Shown here: positions 34,402 through 44,434 of the stretch, one piece after another
Numbering within the stretch: the first letter of the stretch is position 1
Layout: each line of letters opens with the position of its first letter
Source of the DNA: Bacillota bacterium
Lineage (GTDB): Bacteria; Bacillota; Clostridia; Peptostreptococcales; Acidaminobacteraceae
Direction: 5' to 3'
Length of the DNA stretch: 64,000 nucleotides
Assembly (NCBI GenBank): GCA_020161295.1
Contig: JAIUOA010000003.1
Span: forward strand, 1 to 64,000
Translations under genes and position numbers: made by a program
The notes under the pieces: model-generated
The model's database searches: none
Told to the model about the DNA's origin: nothing
The model's input: only the letters and a program-made list of their open reading frames with translations

Positions 34402-35766
34402 TCATTGATACTTGATGGTGATCTCTTGATCCTCCAAATGCTTGTCCTCGAGAATGCTAAACACGTATTGCTTAAAAAAGCTGTCTGGCGCTTCCATCCA
34501 GAGCTGATAGCCTTCCGAGCCAACCACATCAGTGGCATTTAATGCCTCGGTTCCGGCAAAATAACGGATGTTTAAAATCCGCATGGTTTCTGACATGGCG
34601 ACGCGCTCTGCCTCCGTATAAGTATCGCTTTTCGAAAGCTGGCGGTATGCCATGTCATAAGCGAACCCTCCGAAGTAATCTGCTGCATAGTCCTGAAAGT
34701 TTAAAAGGTTCGTATCGTTACTACCGAGCTCACGTGCCCATGACGCAACGTCTACCACTGATGTGTGGTAGGATAATGATTCATTTGAAGGCGAGTAATT
34801 TAAAATCCCGTACTGATGGGGATTTACTGATAACGCATTATTCACGATTTCCACGACTTCGAAATCCGCCACCTTTTCAGAGTGGATGTCCTGAACGTGG
34901 ATGTGACCGCTAAAGACGGTTTGAATCTGAAGTGTTTTAAATAACGCGATGACTTCTTTATTATTATTAAGTGTAAAGCCTTTTCTAATGACGTCACTGT
35001 GATCCATGAGGTTATGGTGCATGACGGCGATGAGTTTTGCATTATTTTCTTTTGCACGCTCGGCACATTCCGTAATCCACTGTAATGTTTCTTTGGATAA
35101 TTCACCGTCGAGCCGCGGAGAACCTAAGGAAGGATTGTCATCATAACGACTGGTATCCAGCATGAGTAGCCATAAATCTTCAGCAGGAGCAGCCAAATAA
35201 CTGAGTGAATCCTCATCCCTGGATAGGGCGGCATCATATCCAAATTCGGCATAGAGCTTCGTAAATTCCTTAGGGCTTACATCCTCCGTGATGACCTGCT
35301 TATCCCCTCTAAATGCTCTGGCATAAGGGTTGAGAATATCGTGATTTCCTGGGATCACGTACACCGAGGTGCCACTTTTTTCGATGCCCGCCAACCACTT
35401 GGCCATATCCTCGTGACTTTTTTTCTCACCGTGATTCGTCAAATCGCCGCTGATAATCAGTACATCCGGTTTATCCCGCGCGATTTCATCTGAAAAGGCA
35501 TTCATGATTTCGTCCATATAAAGGAGCTGTTTTCCGTCACCAGAACGGATAAAGGCTTCATAAGCCTCTCCACCGTCGGTGAGCTGATCCGATAGATAGT
35601 GAAGGTCCGTCGTTGCATATAGGGTGATTTCGCTACCCGATTTGATCATGGTTTTCTCAGATGACTGAGTCGGTGCCATGCCGTTTTGAAAGCGATAACC
35701 CACGAGAAGCAAGAGAACGATTGCAATCACTACCCATAATCTATATTTTTTTAGCTTTATCATCAT
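34402..35766 (-). CDS. Membrane-anchored calcineurin-like metallophosphoesterase
   Basis: This 454-residue protein starts with a basic stretch and one membrane helix (LWVVIAIVLLLLVGY) and then carries the metallophosphoesterase ligands TDLHYL, SGDLTNHGE, PGNHDI, MHHNL and SGHIHVQ in order. The catalytic part therefore lies outside the cell. The substrate is unknown; cyclic nucleotides, phosphodiesters or teichoic acid components are possible. Its ATG overlaps the stop of the upstream esterase gene by four bases (ATGA), so the two are coupled. Confidence 0.87.
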   Translation of the reverse strand: MMIKLKKYRLWVVIAIVLLLLVGYRFQNGMAPTQSSEKTMIKSGSEITLYATTDLHYLSDQLTDGGEAYEAFIRSGDGKQLLYMDEIMNAFSDEIARDKPDVLIISGDLTNHGEKKSHEDMAKWLAGIEKSGTSVYVIPGNHDILNPYARAFRGDKQVITEDVSPKEFTKLYAEFGYDAALSRDEDSLSYLAAPAEDLWLLMLDTSRYDDNPSLGSPRLDGELSKETLQWITECAERAKENNAKLIAVMHHNLMDHSDVIRKGFTLNNNKEVIALFKTLQIQTVFSGHIHVQDIHSEKVADFEVVEIVNNALSVNPHQYGILNYSPSNESLSYHTSVVDVASWARELGSNDTNLLNFQDYAADYFGGFAYDMAYRQLSKSDTYTEAERVAMSETMRILNIRYFAGTEALNATDVVGSEGYQLWMEAPDSFFKQYVFSILEDKHLEDQEITIKYQ

Positions 35767-36728
35767 TCGGTTCCTATTCTATTTTTAAAAAGCCCAAGTA
35801 AAAATGAGACCCTCTGCGCCACACAGGCTTTAACGATCGCACTTTCCTTGGCGATATCGAAGCCGTGAATCGTCCCTAGGGTATTGTTTAGTGTTACAGA
35901 GATACCGGCATCTTTTAACCGCTCTGCGTATAGGATTCCCTCATCGCGCAAACAGTCAAACTCCGCTGTTTCGATATAAGCAGGAGGCAACCCTTCCAGT
36001 GATTCGGCATGAATCGGTGAGGCATATATCGATTTCTCGTTAGCCGGGTCTTCGATGTAAAAGGAAAAGTACTTTTCGATGTCTCTACTGTTGCAAAGCG
36101 GCGTGTCTGTAAACTGTTTCATCGATTCCGTTACCATGTTTCGGCCGGTTACGGGATAAATCATCATTTGCCCGCATGGCACACGCTGCCCTCGATCCCT
36201 AGCCATTAGACAAACCACCGTGGCCAGCTGGCCGCCAGCACTGTCACCGCCCACCGCTATGCGCGCCGTATCGACAGCATACTCCCCTGCATGTTCTAAT
36301 AGCCAAGTATACGCCGCATAACAATCCTCAGGTGCCGCCGGAAACGGGTGCTTAGGCGCAAGGCGATAATCTACGAACAAAACCTTACAATTCGTGTTTA
36401 GGGCATAGGTTCTCGCCATTTGAAAATGGTGCGGCGATGCAGAAATCGCAAACCCACCGCCATGAAAGTAGACTAAGCAAGGCGCCGGCTCAGATATTCC
36501 CACCGGTGTGTACATAAGCGCCCTGATGGTATGATTTGAACTGATCGCCTGATTCGGCGATGCAGGAATGCTTAAATGACTGATTTTGATCTGCTCCGTC
36601 GATTTCTCCATACTGAACAGCGGTCCCATCATCTTTTGCATGAGGGGTAAAACCGCCCTACTCAGCGGTGGATTCAAATTTTCGTATTTTTTAAAATCAG
36701 GATGAATCGGATATTTTGTTCGGCTCAT
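35763..36728 (-). CDS. Alpha/beta hydrolase of the hormone-sensitive lipase family
   Basis: This 321-residue esterase has the oxyanion motif YFHGGGFAIS, the nucleophile elbow GGDSAGGQLA, the acidic residue in ETAEFDCLRDEG and the histidine in IHGFDIA. These are the hallmarks of the HSL (family IV) esterases acting on short-chain esters. There is no signal peptide, so it is cytoplasmic. ATG 36728 was preferred because AAAGGG precedes it; ATG 36761 has none. It is divergent from lysE-type gene 36834, with the 14-bp tandem repeats between them. Confidence 0.88.
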   Translation of the reverse strand: MSRTKYPIHPDFKKYENLNPPLSRAVLPLMQKMMGPLFSMEKSTEQIKISHLSIPASPNQAISSNHTIRALMYTPVGISEPAPCLVYFHGGGFAISASPHHFQMARTYALNTNCKVLFVDYRLAPKHPFPAAPEDCYAAYTWLLEHAGEYAVDTARIAVGGDSAGGQLATVVCLMARDRGQRVPCGQMMIYPVTGRNMVTESMKQFTDTPLCNSRDIEKYFSFYIEDPANEKSIYASPIHAESLEGLPPAYIETAEFDCLRDEGILYAERLKDAGISVTLNNTLGTIHGFDIAKESAIVKACVAQRVSFLLGLFKNRIGTE

Positions 36729-36761
36729 AACAACCCTTTCTTCCCAGCGCTCGGTTTTCAT

Positions 36762-36803
36762 GATAATATGTGCATGATATTATGTGTATGATATTATGTG
36801 CAT
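36762..36803. repeat. Three tandem 14-bp repeats in a divergent promoter region
   Basis: The unit GATATTATGTGCAT occurs three times head to tail (36762, 36776, 36790) with one or two changes, between the divergent esterase and LysE-type genes. Each unit holds a TATTAT / ATAATA -10-like core. It may be a multi-site operator or a slippage-prone promoter. Confidence 0.75.
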
Positions 36804-36833
36804 TATAACATATGTTCCATAAGGAGGTCACGC

Positions 36834-37418
36834 TTGCCGAACTTTATCGCATTTATTTCTTATGTCTTCGTTACGTCCTTCACACCTGGTCCAAACAACA
36901 TCATGGCCATGACCAACGCCTCCCATCACGGATTTAGAAAGAGCATTCCCTTTAATCTGGGAGTAGGTGTGGGATTCTTCACCATCCTGATTTTATCAAA
37001 CCTATTCAGTGTAACGCTCTACCGTTTTTTACCAACAGTAAAGCCCATCGTCACGTGGATCGGATTTGCCTATATCCTTTGGCTCGCATACAAAACTTAT
37101 AAAAGTACGCCCATCGAAACCGATGACGAAAACACCCCTGCAAGTGGCTTTACTTCAGGCATACTGCTACAGTTTGTAAATCCAAAGGCCATCCTCTATA
37201 GCATCACCACAGTCTCCACCTTCATCGTCCCATTTTACGACAGCCCCGTGGTACTGGTACTCTTCTCGCTGTTTCTCGCAGGTGTGAGCTTCCTCTCTAC
37301 AGGGAGCTGGGCACTATTCGGTTCGTTGTTTCAGCGCTTCATGAAAAAGCACTATAAGGTCTTTAACACGGTGATGGCACTGCTCTTAGTGTATTGCGCA
37401 GTCTCATTGTTTACCTAA
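36834..37418 (+). CDS. LysE/RhtB family amino-acid exporter
   Basis: This 194-residue membrane protein has six hydrophobic segments and the N-terminal family motif SFTPGPNNIM, plus LQFVNPKAILY in the middle. LysE/RhtB proteins export amino acids such as lysine, threonine or homoserine. The start is taken as TTG 36834 because AAGGAGG lies 6 bp before it, and the upstream ATG at 36798 falls within the promoter repeats. Substrate unknown. Confidence 0.85.
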   Translation: MPNFIAFISYVFVTSFTPGPNNIMAMTNASHHGFRKSIPFNLGVGVGFFTILILSNLFSVTLYRFLPTVKPIVTWIGFAYILWLAYKTYKSTPIETDDENTPASGFTSGILLQFVNPKAILYSITTVSTFIVPFYDSPVVLVLFSLFLAGVSFLSTGSWALFGSLFQRFMKKHYKVFNTVMALLLVYCAVSLFT

Positions 37419-37444
37419 TAAAAAATATAGGGAGAACTCCACAC

Positions 37445-37876
37445 ATGGAAAAATCTAGTTTTTTGAAGTATTGTTTACAGGCGTTTTCATTTGCTCGTCC
37501 TAAGAAGCTTAATTATCTTGGTAACCATATGTGTTACTTGAAAAGTAAGGAAATTCTGCAAAATAATAAGAGCAATAGCCGTTCCGCCAAATATTCATTA
37601 TGTCTAGAAAGCAAAAATCCCCCTCATACAGGAATCGTATTCGTGGACGAAAGCACCTATAACGAGGCGATCGTCGGTGAAAAATTCGGCAATCTCAGTC
37701 TCGTTTCTAATAAAAAAGGTGAGATCCGATTCACTAAAAAAGTAGATTCAACCGAAGCGCTTAATGAAGTCTCAAAGATCGCGAAACGAATCGCGCTTCA
37801 AACGCTCTTAGTGTTCCTATTTTTTCTGATACCACCCGTTGCACTTTTGTTTTTAGTCATTAAATTGATCGTTTAG
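37445..37876 (+). CDS. Hypothetical protein with C-terminal membrane helix
   Basis: This 143-residue protein has a soluble N-terminal part and one or two hydrophobic segments at the end (LLVFLFFLIPPVALLFLVIK). GGGAG precedes ATG 37445. I recognise no domain. It follows the LysE-type gene by 26 bp and is probably co-transcribed, ending at the hairpin near 37914-37952. Confidence 0.65.
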   Translation: MEKSSFLKYCLQAFSFARPKKLNYLGNHMCYLKSKEILQNNKSNSRSAKYSLCLESKNPPHTGIVFVDESTYNEAIVGEKFGNLSLVSNKKGEIRFTKKVDSTEALNEVSKIAKRIALQTLLVFLFFLIPPVALLFLVIKLIV

Positions 37877-37913
37877 AATTACGAAGTCCCCGAAAGGAAA
37901 TAGTATGTACATT

Positions 37914-37952
37914 AAAAAAACTCATTGTACCCTTCGGGTATAATGAGTTTTT
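37914..37952. terminator. Bidirectional terminator ending the small RNA and the plus-strand operon
   Basis: AAACTCATTGTACCC-TTCG-GGTATAATGAGTTT forms a 14-bp stem with one mismatch. Seven Ts follow on the minus strand and five on the plus strand. Confidence 0.88.
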
Positions 37953-38089
37953 GATTGTCATCAAAATGAAAAATCGAAAGAATAGCTATCGCATTTCTTT
38001 CGACTAGTTTAATCAGGAAAATAGTTATCACATTTTTCCTAATAATATTCATTTGGAGAATAGCTTTCGCATTTCTCACGGATAACCGC
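37914..38089 (-). ncRNA. Candidate small RNA: three-hairpin array beside the DUF3800 gene
   Basis: Three hairpins with loop cores at 37983, 38022 and 38061 (exact 39-bp period) share a 12-base core, TAG(C/T)T(A/T)TC(G/A)CAT on the plus strand. Their flanking stems differ in sequence but stay complementary: CGAAAGAA/TTCTTTCG, AGGAAAA/TTTTCCT and GAGAA/TTCTC. On the minus-strand RNA the cores read AUGCGAUAGCUA, AUGUGAUAACUA and AUGCGAAAGCUA, so a two-base inner stem (GC/GC or GU/AC) covaries around a GAUA or GAAA tetraloop. A promoter lies just upstream on the minus strand and a strong terminator (TTCG-type loop, seven Ts) at 37952-37914. The RNA would be about 176 nt. Confidence 0.7.
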
Positions 38090-38095
38090 TATAAT

Positions 38096-38124
38096 AGGAT
38101 ACTACTTAATTAGTAGGATGTCAA
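38096..38124 (-). promoter_or_regulatory. Promoter of the hairpin-array small RNA
   Basis: On the minus strand a consensus -35 TTGACA (38124-38119) is followed after 17 bp by TATCCT (38101-38096). Transcription would start near 38089, 11 bases before the first hairpin. CTACT and AGTAG (38102-38116) form an inverted repeat inside the spacer, a possible operator. Confidence 0.6.
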
Positions 38125-38213
38125 CAAAACTTTTGATTTTTATTTACATTATTTGTGGCACCTTATGAGAATACTTGACTAGTTAATACCCAAAAAAACA
38201 TAGATTAATCATT

Positions 38214-38945
38214 TTAAGGAATCCTCTTAAATCCAAACCTATTAGTTGATTTAACACCACCACAATAAAGCTTATTTTCTATCTCACTAAACACATTTGG
38301 CGTTTTTTGTGTCTTACTTCCAACATATCTTGCCATTGGATTTGGTACAAAATCTGCAAGTTGAAGTCCTATATTATTGTCTGTTTTCAATGGAAAACTA
38401 ATAGTTCCTAATCTATCTTGATGTGCATTCTTATCAATAAAGAGTGTGCCATTTGCTTTTAGAGTATGATATTTATTTTGTAATCGTTGGTTTTGAACAC
38501 CATCTCTTGCTTCCACAAATACTGTCCCGTAGCCATCGTTTTTCTCAAGAAAATGAACGAAATTTTCCATAATTATCTGCATGGAAATTGAATAATCATC
38601 ATTAACATTACAATCCTGATATAAGTTATTAAACTCAGTAACATCTATACCGACACCAATAGTATATACAGGAACATCTTCAAATACTCGACTTAAACTT
38701 GACCAAAAGGACTCTCTGGTTTCGCGTTGTCTCATTTTTTTGTAAAGACCATCTTGAGCATTTCGTAATTCAACTTCGTGTAGAATAATTTCTCTACTAC
38801 CGAAAATTTTATCCTTTATCTCATTCATTTTTGGAATTAGCTTTGTCTCATAGTCTACTTTACTAATAAAGAAACCTGCCAAACTAAAATAAGGAAAACT
38901 TGAGTTCGGGATAGTTTCATCTAAAAAAAGATAGTAATCAGTCAC
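38214..38945 (-). CDS. DUF3800 family protein (predicted RNase H-fold nuclease)
   Basis: This 243-residue protein opens with YYLFLDETIPN, the acidic start typical of DUF3800, and has further acidic positions in ILHEVELRN, VFVEARDGVQ and LQLADFVP. DUF3800 is predicted to adopt an RNase H-like fold and is found in mobile or defence-linked loci; no reaction is established. The start appears to be GTG 38945 with a weak site. Base composition is clearly more AT-rich than its neighbours, which suggests acquisition. It lies directly before the hairpin-array RNA in the same direction; candidate structured RNAs have been reported beside other DUF3800 genes. Confidence 0.82.
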   Translation of the reverse strand: MTDYYLFLDETIPNSSFPYFSLAGFFISKVDYETKLIPKMNEIKDKIFGSREIILHEVELRNAQDGLYKKMRQRETRESFWSSLSRVFEDVPVYTIGVGIDVTEFNNLYQDCNVNDDYSISMQIIMENFVHFLEKNDGYGTVFVEARDGVQNQRLQNKYHTLKANGTLFIDKNAHQDRLGTISFPLKTDNNIGLQLADFVPNPMARYVGSKTQKTPNVFSEIENKLYCGGVKSTNRFGFKRIP

Positions 38946-39106
38946 CTATTCACCAACTTCTATGTTAATAAATTAATTACTTCTAACATTTTAATTATTA
39001 CACAATCAATTCTAGAATTCAATCTAAATTATTAATTCGTGTTAGGATATTCCATTTGAATAGTAAAGAAAACTAACTGTATAACTCTGGTACACTTAAC
39101 ATAAAT

Positions 39107-39148
39107 AAAACCCCAAAAACCTTTAATTTTCAAGGTTTTCGGGGTTTA
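39107..39148 (-). terminator. Terminator of the guaB-guaA operon
   Basis: AACCCCGAAAACCTT and AAGGTTTTTGGGGTT pair over a short AT loop and run into TTATTT on the minus strand, 6 bp after the guaA stop. Confidence 0.85.
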
Positions 39149-39153
39149 CTTGT

Positions 39154-40686
39154 CTACTCCCACTCTATAGTTGAAGGTGGCTTGCTCGTGACGTCATACA
39201 GGATTCTGTTTACGCCGGGAACCTCGTTGACAATTCTCGATGAGATCTTATCGAGGACTTCGTAAGGCAGGCGTGCCCAGTCGCTGGTCATGCCGTCGAT
39301 GGAGGTGACAGCGCGGATGCCGATGGCATGTGAGTAAGTACGCTCATCGCCCATAACGCCGACCGAGCGAACATTTGGAAGGACGGTGAAGTACTGCCAC
39401 ACGTCGCGGTCGAGACCCGCTTTCGCGATCTCATCTCTTAAAATCGCATCAGATTCTCTGACGAGGTGGAGGGCTTCTTCAGTGATTTCACCGAGGATGC
39501 GGATTGCGAGTCCTGGACCCGGGAATGGCTGACGCCATACGATGTGTCCTGGTACGCCTACTTCTTCGCCCACGCGGCGAACCTCATCCTTAAATAGGTC
39601 TCTAAGAGGTTCGATGAGCTTAAATTTCATATCTTCTGGAAGTCCGCCTACGTTATGGTGGCTTTTGATGACTTCAGCTGTATCGGTGCCGCTTTCGATA
39701 ACGTCTGGGTAGACGGTTCCTTGAACGAGGAACTCGATGCCATCGAGCTTATTCGCTTCTTCCTCGAAGACGCGGATAAACTCTTCGCCGATGATTTTAC
39801 GTTTGGTTTCTGGATCGGAAACGCCTCTTAAACGGTTCATAAAGCGCTCTTTTGCGTCGACGCGGATAAAGTTCATGTGGAACTCGTCTGCGAACACCTT
39901 TTCCACTTCATCGCCTTCGTTTTTACGGAGAAGGCCGTGATCCACGAAAATACAGGTAAGTTGGTTGCCCACTGCTTGGTGAACCATGGTGGCAGCAACT
40001 GAAGAATCCACGCCGCCAGAAAGACCACAAAGGACTTTCTTGTCGCCGACCGTTTCTTTAATTTTTGCGATCATGTTTTGAGCGAAATCGCCCATGTTCC
40101 AGTCGCCTGTACATCCGCATACCTCGTAGAGGAAGTTGCTGATGAGCTTGCGACCGAACGGTGTATGTTCAACCTCTGCGTGGAACTGAACCGCGTAAAG
40201 GTTTCTCGCTTCGTTTTTCATGGCAGCCACTGGGCAGTTATCGGTGGTCGCTGTGATGGCAAACCCTTCTGGGGCCTTCGACACGTAATCGAAATGGCTC
40301 ATCCAGCATTGGGACCCATCCTCAACACCTGCAAATATGCCGTCTGCCTGTGGAATCGAAAGTTTGATTTTACCGTATTCCTGCTGCTGAGCGCGCTCAA
40401 CCTTGCCGCCGAGCTTTTGCGCCATGAGCTGCATGCCGTAGCAAATGCCTAAAATCGGGATGCCGAGTTCGAAAATCTCCGCGTCCAGCGTTGGTGCATT
40501 ATCGAGATAGACCGAGTTAGGACCACCCGTGAAAATGATGCCCTTTGGTGATTTTTCCTTGATTTTGACCAGTGCGTTTTTCCAGGAAACGACCTCGCTG
40601 TATACGCCAGCTTCTCTGACCCTTCTGGCGATCAGCTGGTTATACTGTCCGCCGAAGTCCACGATGATCACGATTTCATTATTCAT
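39154..40686 (-). CDS. guaA: GMP synthase (glutamine-hydrolysing)
   Basis: This 510-residue enzyme converts XMP to GMP with glutamine and ATP. The class I amidotransferase domain has [10 protein letters not shown] (nucleophile Cys) and [11 protein letters not shown] (His and Glu). The ATP-pyrophosphatase domain has the P-loop [12 protein letters not shown], and the C-terminal dimerisation domain ends [10 protein letters not shown]. The length matches bacterial GuaA. It lies 33 bp downstream of guaB and shares its guanine riboswitch, so both are shut off when guanine is plentiful. Confidence 0.97.
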   Translation of the reverse strand: MNNEIVIIVDFGGQYNQLIARRVREAGVYSEVVSWKNALVKIKEKSPKGIIFTGGPNSVYLDNAPTLDAEIFELGIPILGICYGMQLMAQKLGGKVERAQQQEYGKIKLSIPQADGIFAGVEDGSQCWMSHFDYVSKAPEGFAITATTDNCPVAAMKNEARNLYAVQFHAEVEHTPFGRKLISNFLYEVCGCTGDWNMGDFAQNMIAKIKETVGDKKVLCGLSGGVDSSVAATMVHQAVGNQLTCIFVDHGLLRKNEGDEVEKVFADEFHMNFIRVDAKERFMNRLRGVSDPETKRKIIGEEFIRVFEEEANKLDGIEFLVQGTVYPDVIESGTDTAEVIKSHHNVGGLPEDMKFKLIEPLRDLFKDEVRRVGEEVGVPGHIVWRQPFPGPGLAIRILGEITEEALHLVRESDAILRDEIAKAGLDRDVWQYFTVLPNVRSVGVMGDERTYSHAIGIRAVTSIDGMTSDWARLPYEVLDKISSRIVNEVPGVNRILYDVTSKPPSTIEWE

Positions 40687-40719
40687 TATTTGCCTCCGAA
40701 TGGGTTCCTCGCGGACCGC

Positions 40720-42272
<1,553 letters not shown>

Positions 42273-42323
42273 CTGTAATCGTCATCAGGCAAAAAAGACG
42301 CCGTCAAAAAATTATAAGAACCA

Positions 42324-42390
42324 ACCCATAGTGCGATATTTGGCCATCGCGTAGAGACTTCCAAGCCATTTCATTTGGAATTATATGAGC
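42324..42390 (-). promoter_or_regulatory. Guanine riboswitch aptamer
   Basis: The minus strand has CTCATATAAT, the L2 segment AAATGG, AGTCTCTACG in J2/3, an L3 with GGCCAAAT and CACTATGGG closing P1, the conserved purine-aptamer layout. The specificity position in ACTATGG is a cytosine, which selects guanine or hypoxanthine rather than adenine. GCTCAT and ATGGGT form P1, GCGAT/ATCGC form P3. Confidence 0.88.
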
Positions 42391-42436
42391 ATATTGTCTT
42401 TAAAAATGTTCGTGTTTTCTGTTATGGTTAATAACC

Positions 42437-42465
42437 AAAATATCATTTTTAGAAGTCTTTGTCAA
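42437..42465 (-). promoter_or_regulatory. Promoter of guaB-guaA
   Basis: On the minus strand TTGACA (42465-42460), 17 bp and TATTTT (42442-42437). The aptamer begins about 40 bp downstream. The rest of the 42466-42676 gap, up to the ABC exporter gene, has no feature that I recognise. Confidence 0.7.
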
Positions 42466-42676
42466 CGCACATCACCCAGAATATTATGGACAGCTTGTTA
42501 ATTTTTTTTAACTTAATATATGTGGGATCATAAAACGATAGTTGCCATATAACCCTCTAAAATATGATAAAATAAACCATAGTGTCTCTAAATATTCTTT
42601 CCTTATGAATAAAGTTGAAGCAACACTTATATAGGATCATTTCATTTAAATGTAATTAATATTTTCGGAGGAAATC

Positions 42677-44425
42677 ATGGGTGACTTTAGATACGTCGCA
42701 AGCTTTATGAAAAAACACATCTGGTGGTATCTGTTCGGGATTCTATTGCTCATGGCCATCGACGGATTACAGCTCGTCACGCCTCTGATTATCGGCGAGT
42801 TCACTGACGCGCTCATGGCGGGGTCGTTGACTGGACCACTGATCATCAAACTGATCTTTTATACCCTCGCCATCGCGGTGTTCGTGGCAGCCGGTCGCTA
42901 TGGCTGGCGTATGACCATCGTCACCACGGCGAAAAAGCTGGAGTATTGGCTCCGCGGTGAGGTATTTAAGCACCTGGAGAAGATGTCTCTAAATTACTTT
43001 AATCACCATAAAACGGGCGACCTGATGGCGCATTGTACAAACGATATCTCCGCCATCAGAAATGCGTTTGGCGGTGGCGTCATCATGTTGGTGGATGCCA
43101 TCTTCATGGGCATCATGACCATCGCCATCATGATCGTAAAAGTGGACCTGAACCTCACACTTATCGCACTGATTCCCATGCCGCTTATCGCCTTCTTTAT
43201 CATCGTGTTAGGTAAAAAAGTGCGTCAGCGCTTCCAAGAAGTGCAGGAGGCGTTTTCAGACCTCACCGACGTGGCACAGGAGAACTTTTCAGGAATCCGC
43301 ATCATCAAATCCTTCGTTCAAGAAGCCGCATCACTAAAGCATTTTAATGAAAAGAATCAAAATAACTTCCTTAAAAACATTAAGCTGGCTAAGCTCTTCG
43401 GCTTCGTCCATCCCCTCGTGGGCTTTATCACCATGTTAAGTACACTGATCGCCATGATTTATGGCGGCGGACTCGTCATCGATGGCACCATCAGCATCGG
43501 TGAGTTCGTGGCATTTCTCACCTACGTCGGCCTCTTATCATGGCCGATGATGGCGCTGGGCTTCGTCTATAACCAACTTCAGCGTGGTCAGGTTTCCCTA
43601 AAACGCATCAACACCATCCTGGAAACGCCACCTGAAATCATGGACCTTAACACCCTAGAAGGCTTACTCGGTCTAACACCAGAAATCGAAATCAGAAACC
43701 TGAGCTTCCATTATCCAAACACTGAAGCAGTGGTCCTTAAGGACATAAATCTAAGAGTAAACAAAGGGGAGACACTCGCTGTCGTCGGTAAAACGGGCAG
43801 CGGCAAAACCACGCTGGTCAACCTGCTCCTAAGACTTTATCAGGTGGAAGATGAGACCATCCATGTAGGCGGACATGATATCAACCGCATTCCACTCCAA
43901 ACACTTAGAAACCTTATCGGCTATGTGCCACAGGATAACTTCCTCTTTTCGAAAACCATCAAATATAACGTCGGCTTCGGTACCGATCACATCACCGAAG
44001 AGGAAGCCGCACACTATACAAAAATTGCACACATCTACGACGAGATCATGGATTTTCCACATGGCTTCGATACCGAGCTGGGCGAACGTGGTGTAAACAT
44101 GTCAGGTGGACAGAAGCAGCGCGTAAGCATCGCCAGAGCGCTGGCTAAAAAGCCAGAGCTATTAATCCTCGACGATTCCCTTTCCGCAGTGGATACGAAA
44201 ACTGAAGAAAGCATCCTCACACACCTGAAGGAAACGCTGAAGGACACCACCAGCATCCTCATCGCCCATCGTATTTCCACCATCAAGCACGCCGACCAAA
44301 TCATCGTATTAGATGGGGGCACCATCGCAGAGCGTGGCAATCACGAAGCACTGCTTGCACTAGATGGCCTGTATGCGGACATGTATCGCAAACAGCTACT
44401 CGAAGAAAAACTATCAGAAGCTTAG
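42677..44425 (+). CDS. ABC exporter subunit with degenerate catalytic site (BmrC/YheI-like)
   Basis: This 582-residue half-transporter has six membrane helices and one ATPase domain: Walker A VGKTGSGKTT near residue 371, signature SGGQKQR and Walker B LLILDDSLSAVD. The catalytic glutamate after Walker B is replaced by aspartate, the hallmark of the inactive-site partner in heterodimeric exporters such as BmrCD and TM287/288. The partner begins 9 bp downstream. CGGAGGA precedes ATG 42677. Likely a multidrug or lipid exporter. Confidence 0.9.
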   Translation: MGDFRYVASFMKKHIWWYLFGILLLMAIDGLQLVTPLIIGEFTDALMAGSLTGPLIIKLIFYTLAIAVFVAAGRYGWRMTIVTTAKKLEYWLRGEVFKHLEKMSLNYFNHHKTGDLMAHCTNDISAIRNAFGGGVIMLVDAIFMGIMTIAIMIVKVDLNLTLIALIPMPLIAFFIIVLGKKVRQRFQEVQEAFSDLTDVAQENFSGIRIIKSFVQEAASLKHFNEKNQNNFLKNIKLAKLFGFVHPLVGFITMLSTLIAMIYGGGLVIDGTISIGEFVAFLTYVGLLSWPMMALGFVYNQLQRGQVSLKRINTILETPPEIMDLNTLEGLLGLTPEIEIRNLSFHYPNTEAVVLKDINLRVNKGETLAVVGKTGSGKTTLVNLLLRLYQVEDETIHVGGHDINRIPLQTLRNLIGYVPQDNFLFSKTIKYNVGFGTDHITEEEAAHYTKIAHIYDEIMDFPHGFDTELGERGVNMSGGQKQRVSIARALAKKPELLILDDSLSAVDTKTEESILTHLKETLKDTTSILIAHRISTIKHADQIIVLDGGTIAERGNHEALLALDGLYADMYRKQLLEEKLSEA

Positions 44426-44434
44426 GAGGTCGGC

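Noticed and set aside
37975..38078. CRISPR array for the 39-bp-spaced repeats
   Set aside because: The repeated part is only about 12-20 bases, the spacer-like parts are stem arms complementary to each other, and no cas gene is nearby.
37914..38945. Classical ToxIN-type type III toxin-antitoxin system
   Set aside because: The protein is DUF3800, not ToxN/AbiQ, and lies upstream rather than downstream of the repeats. The analogy is kept only as a hypothesis.
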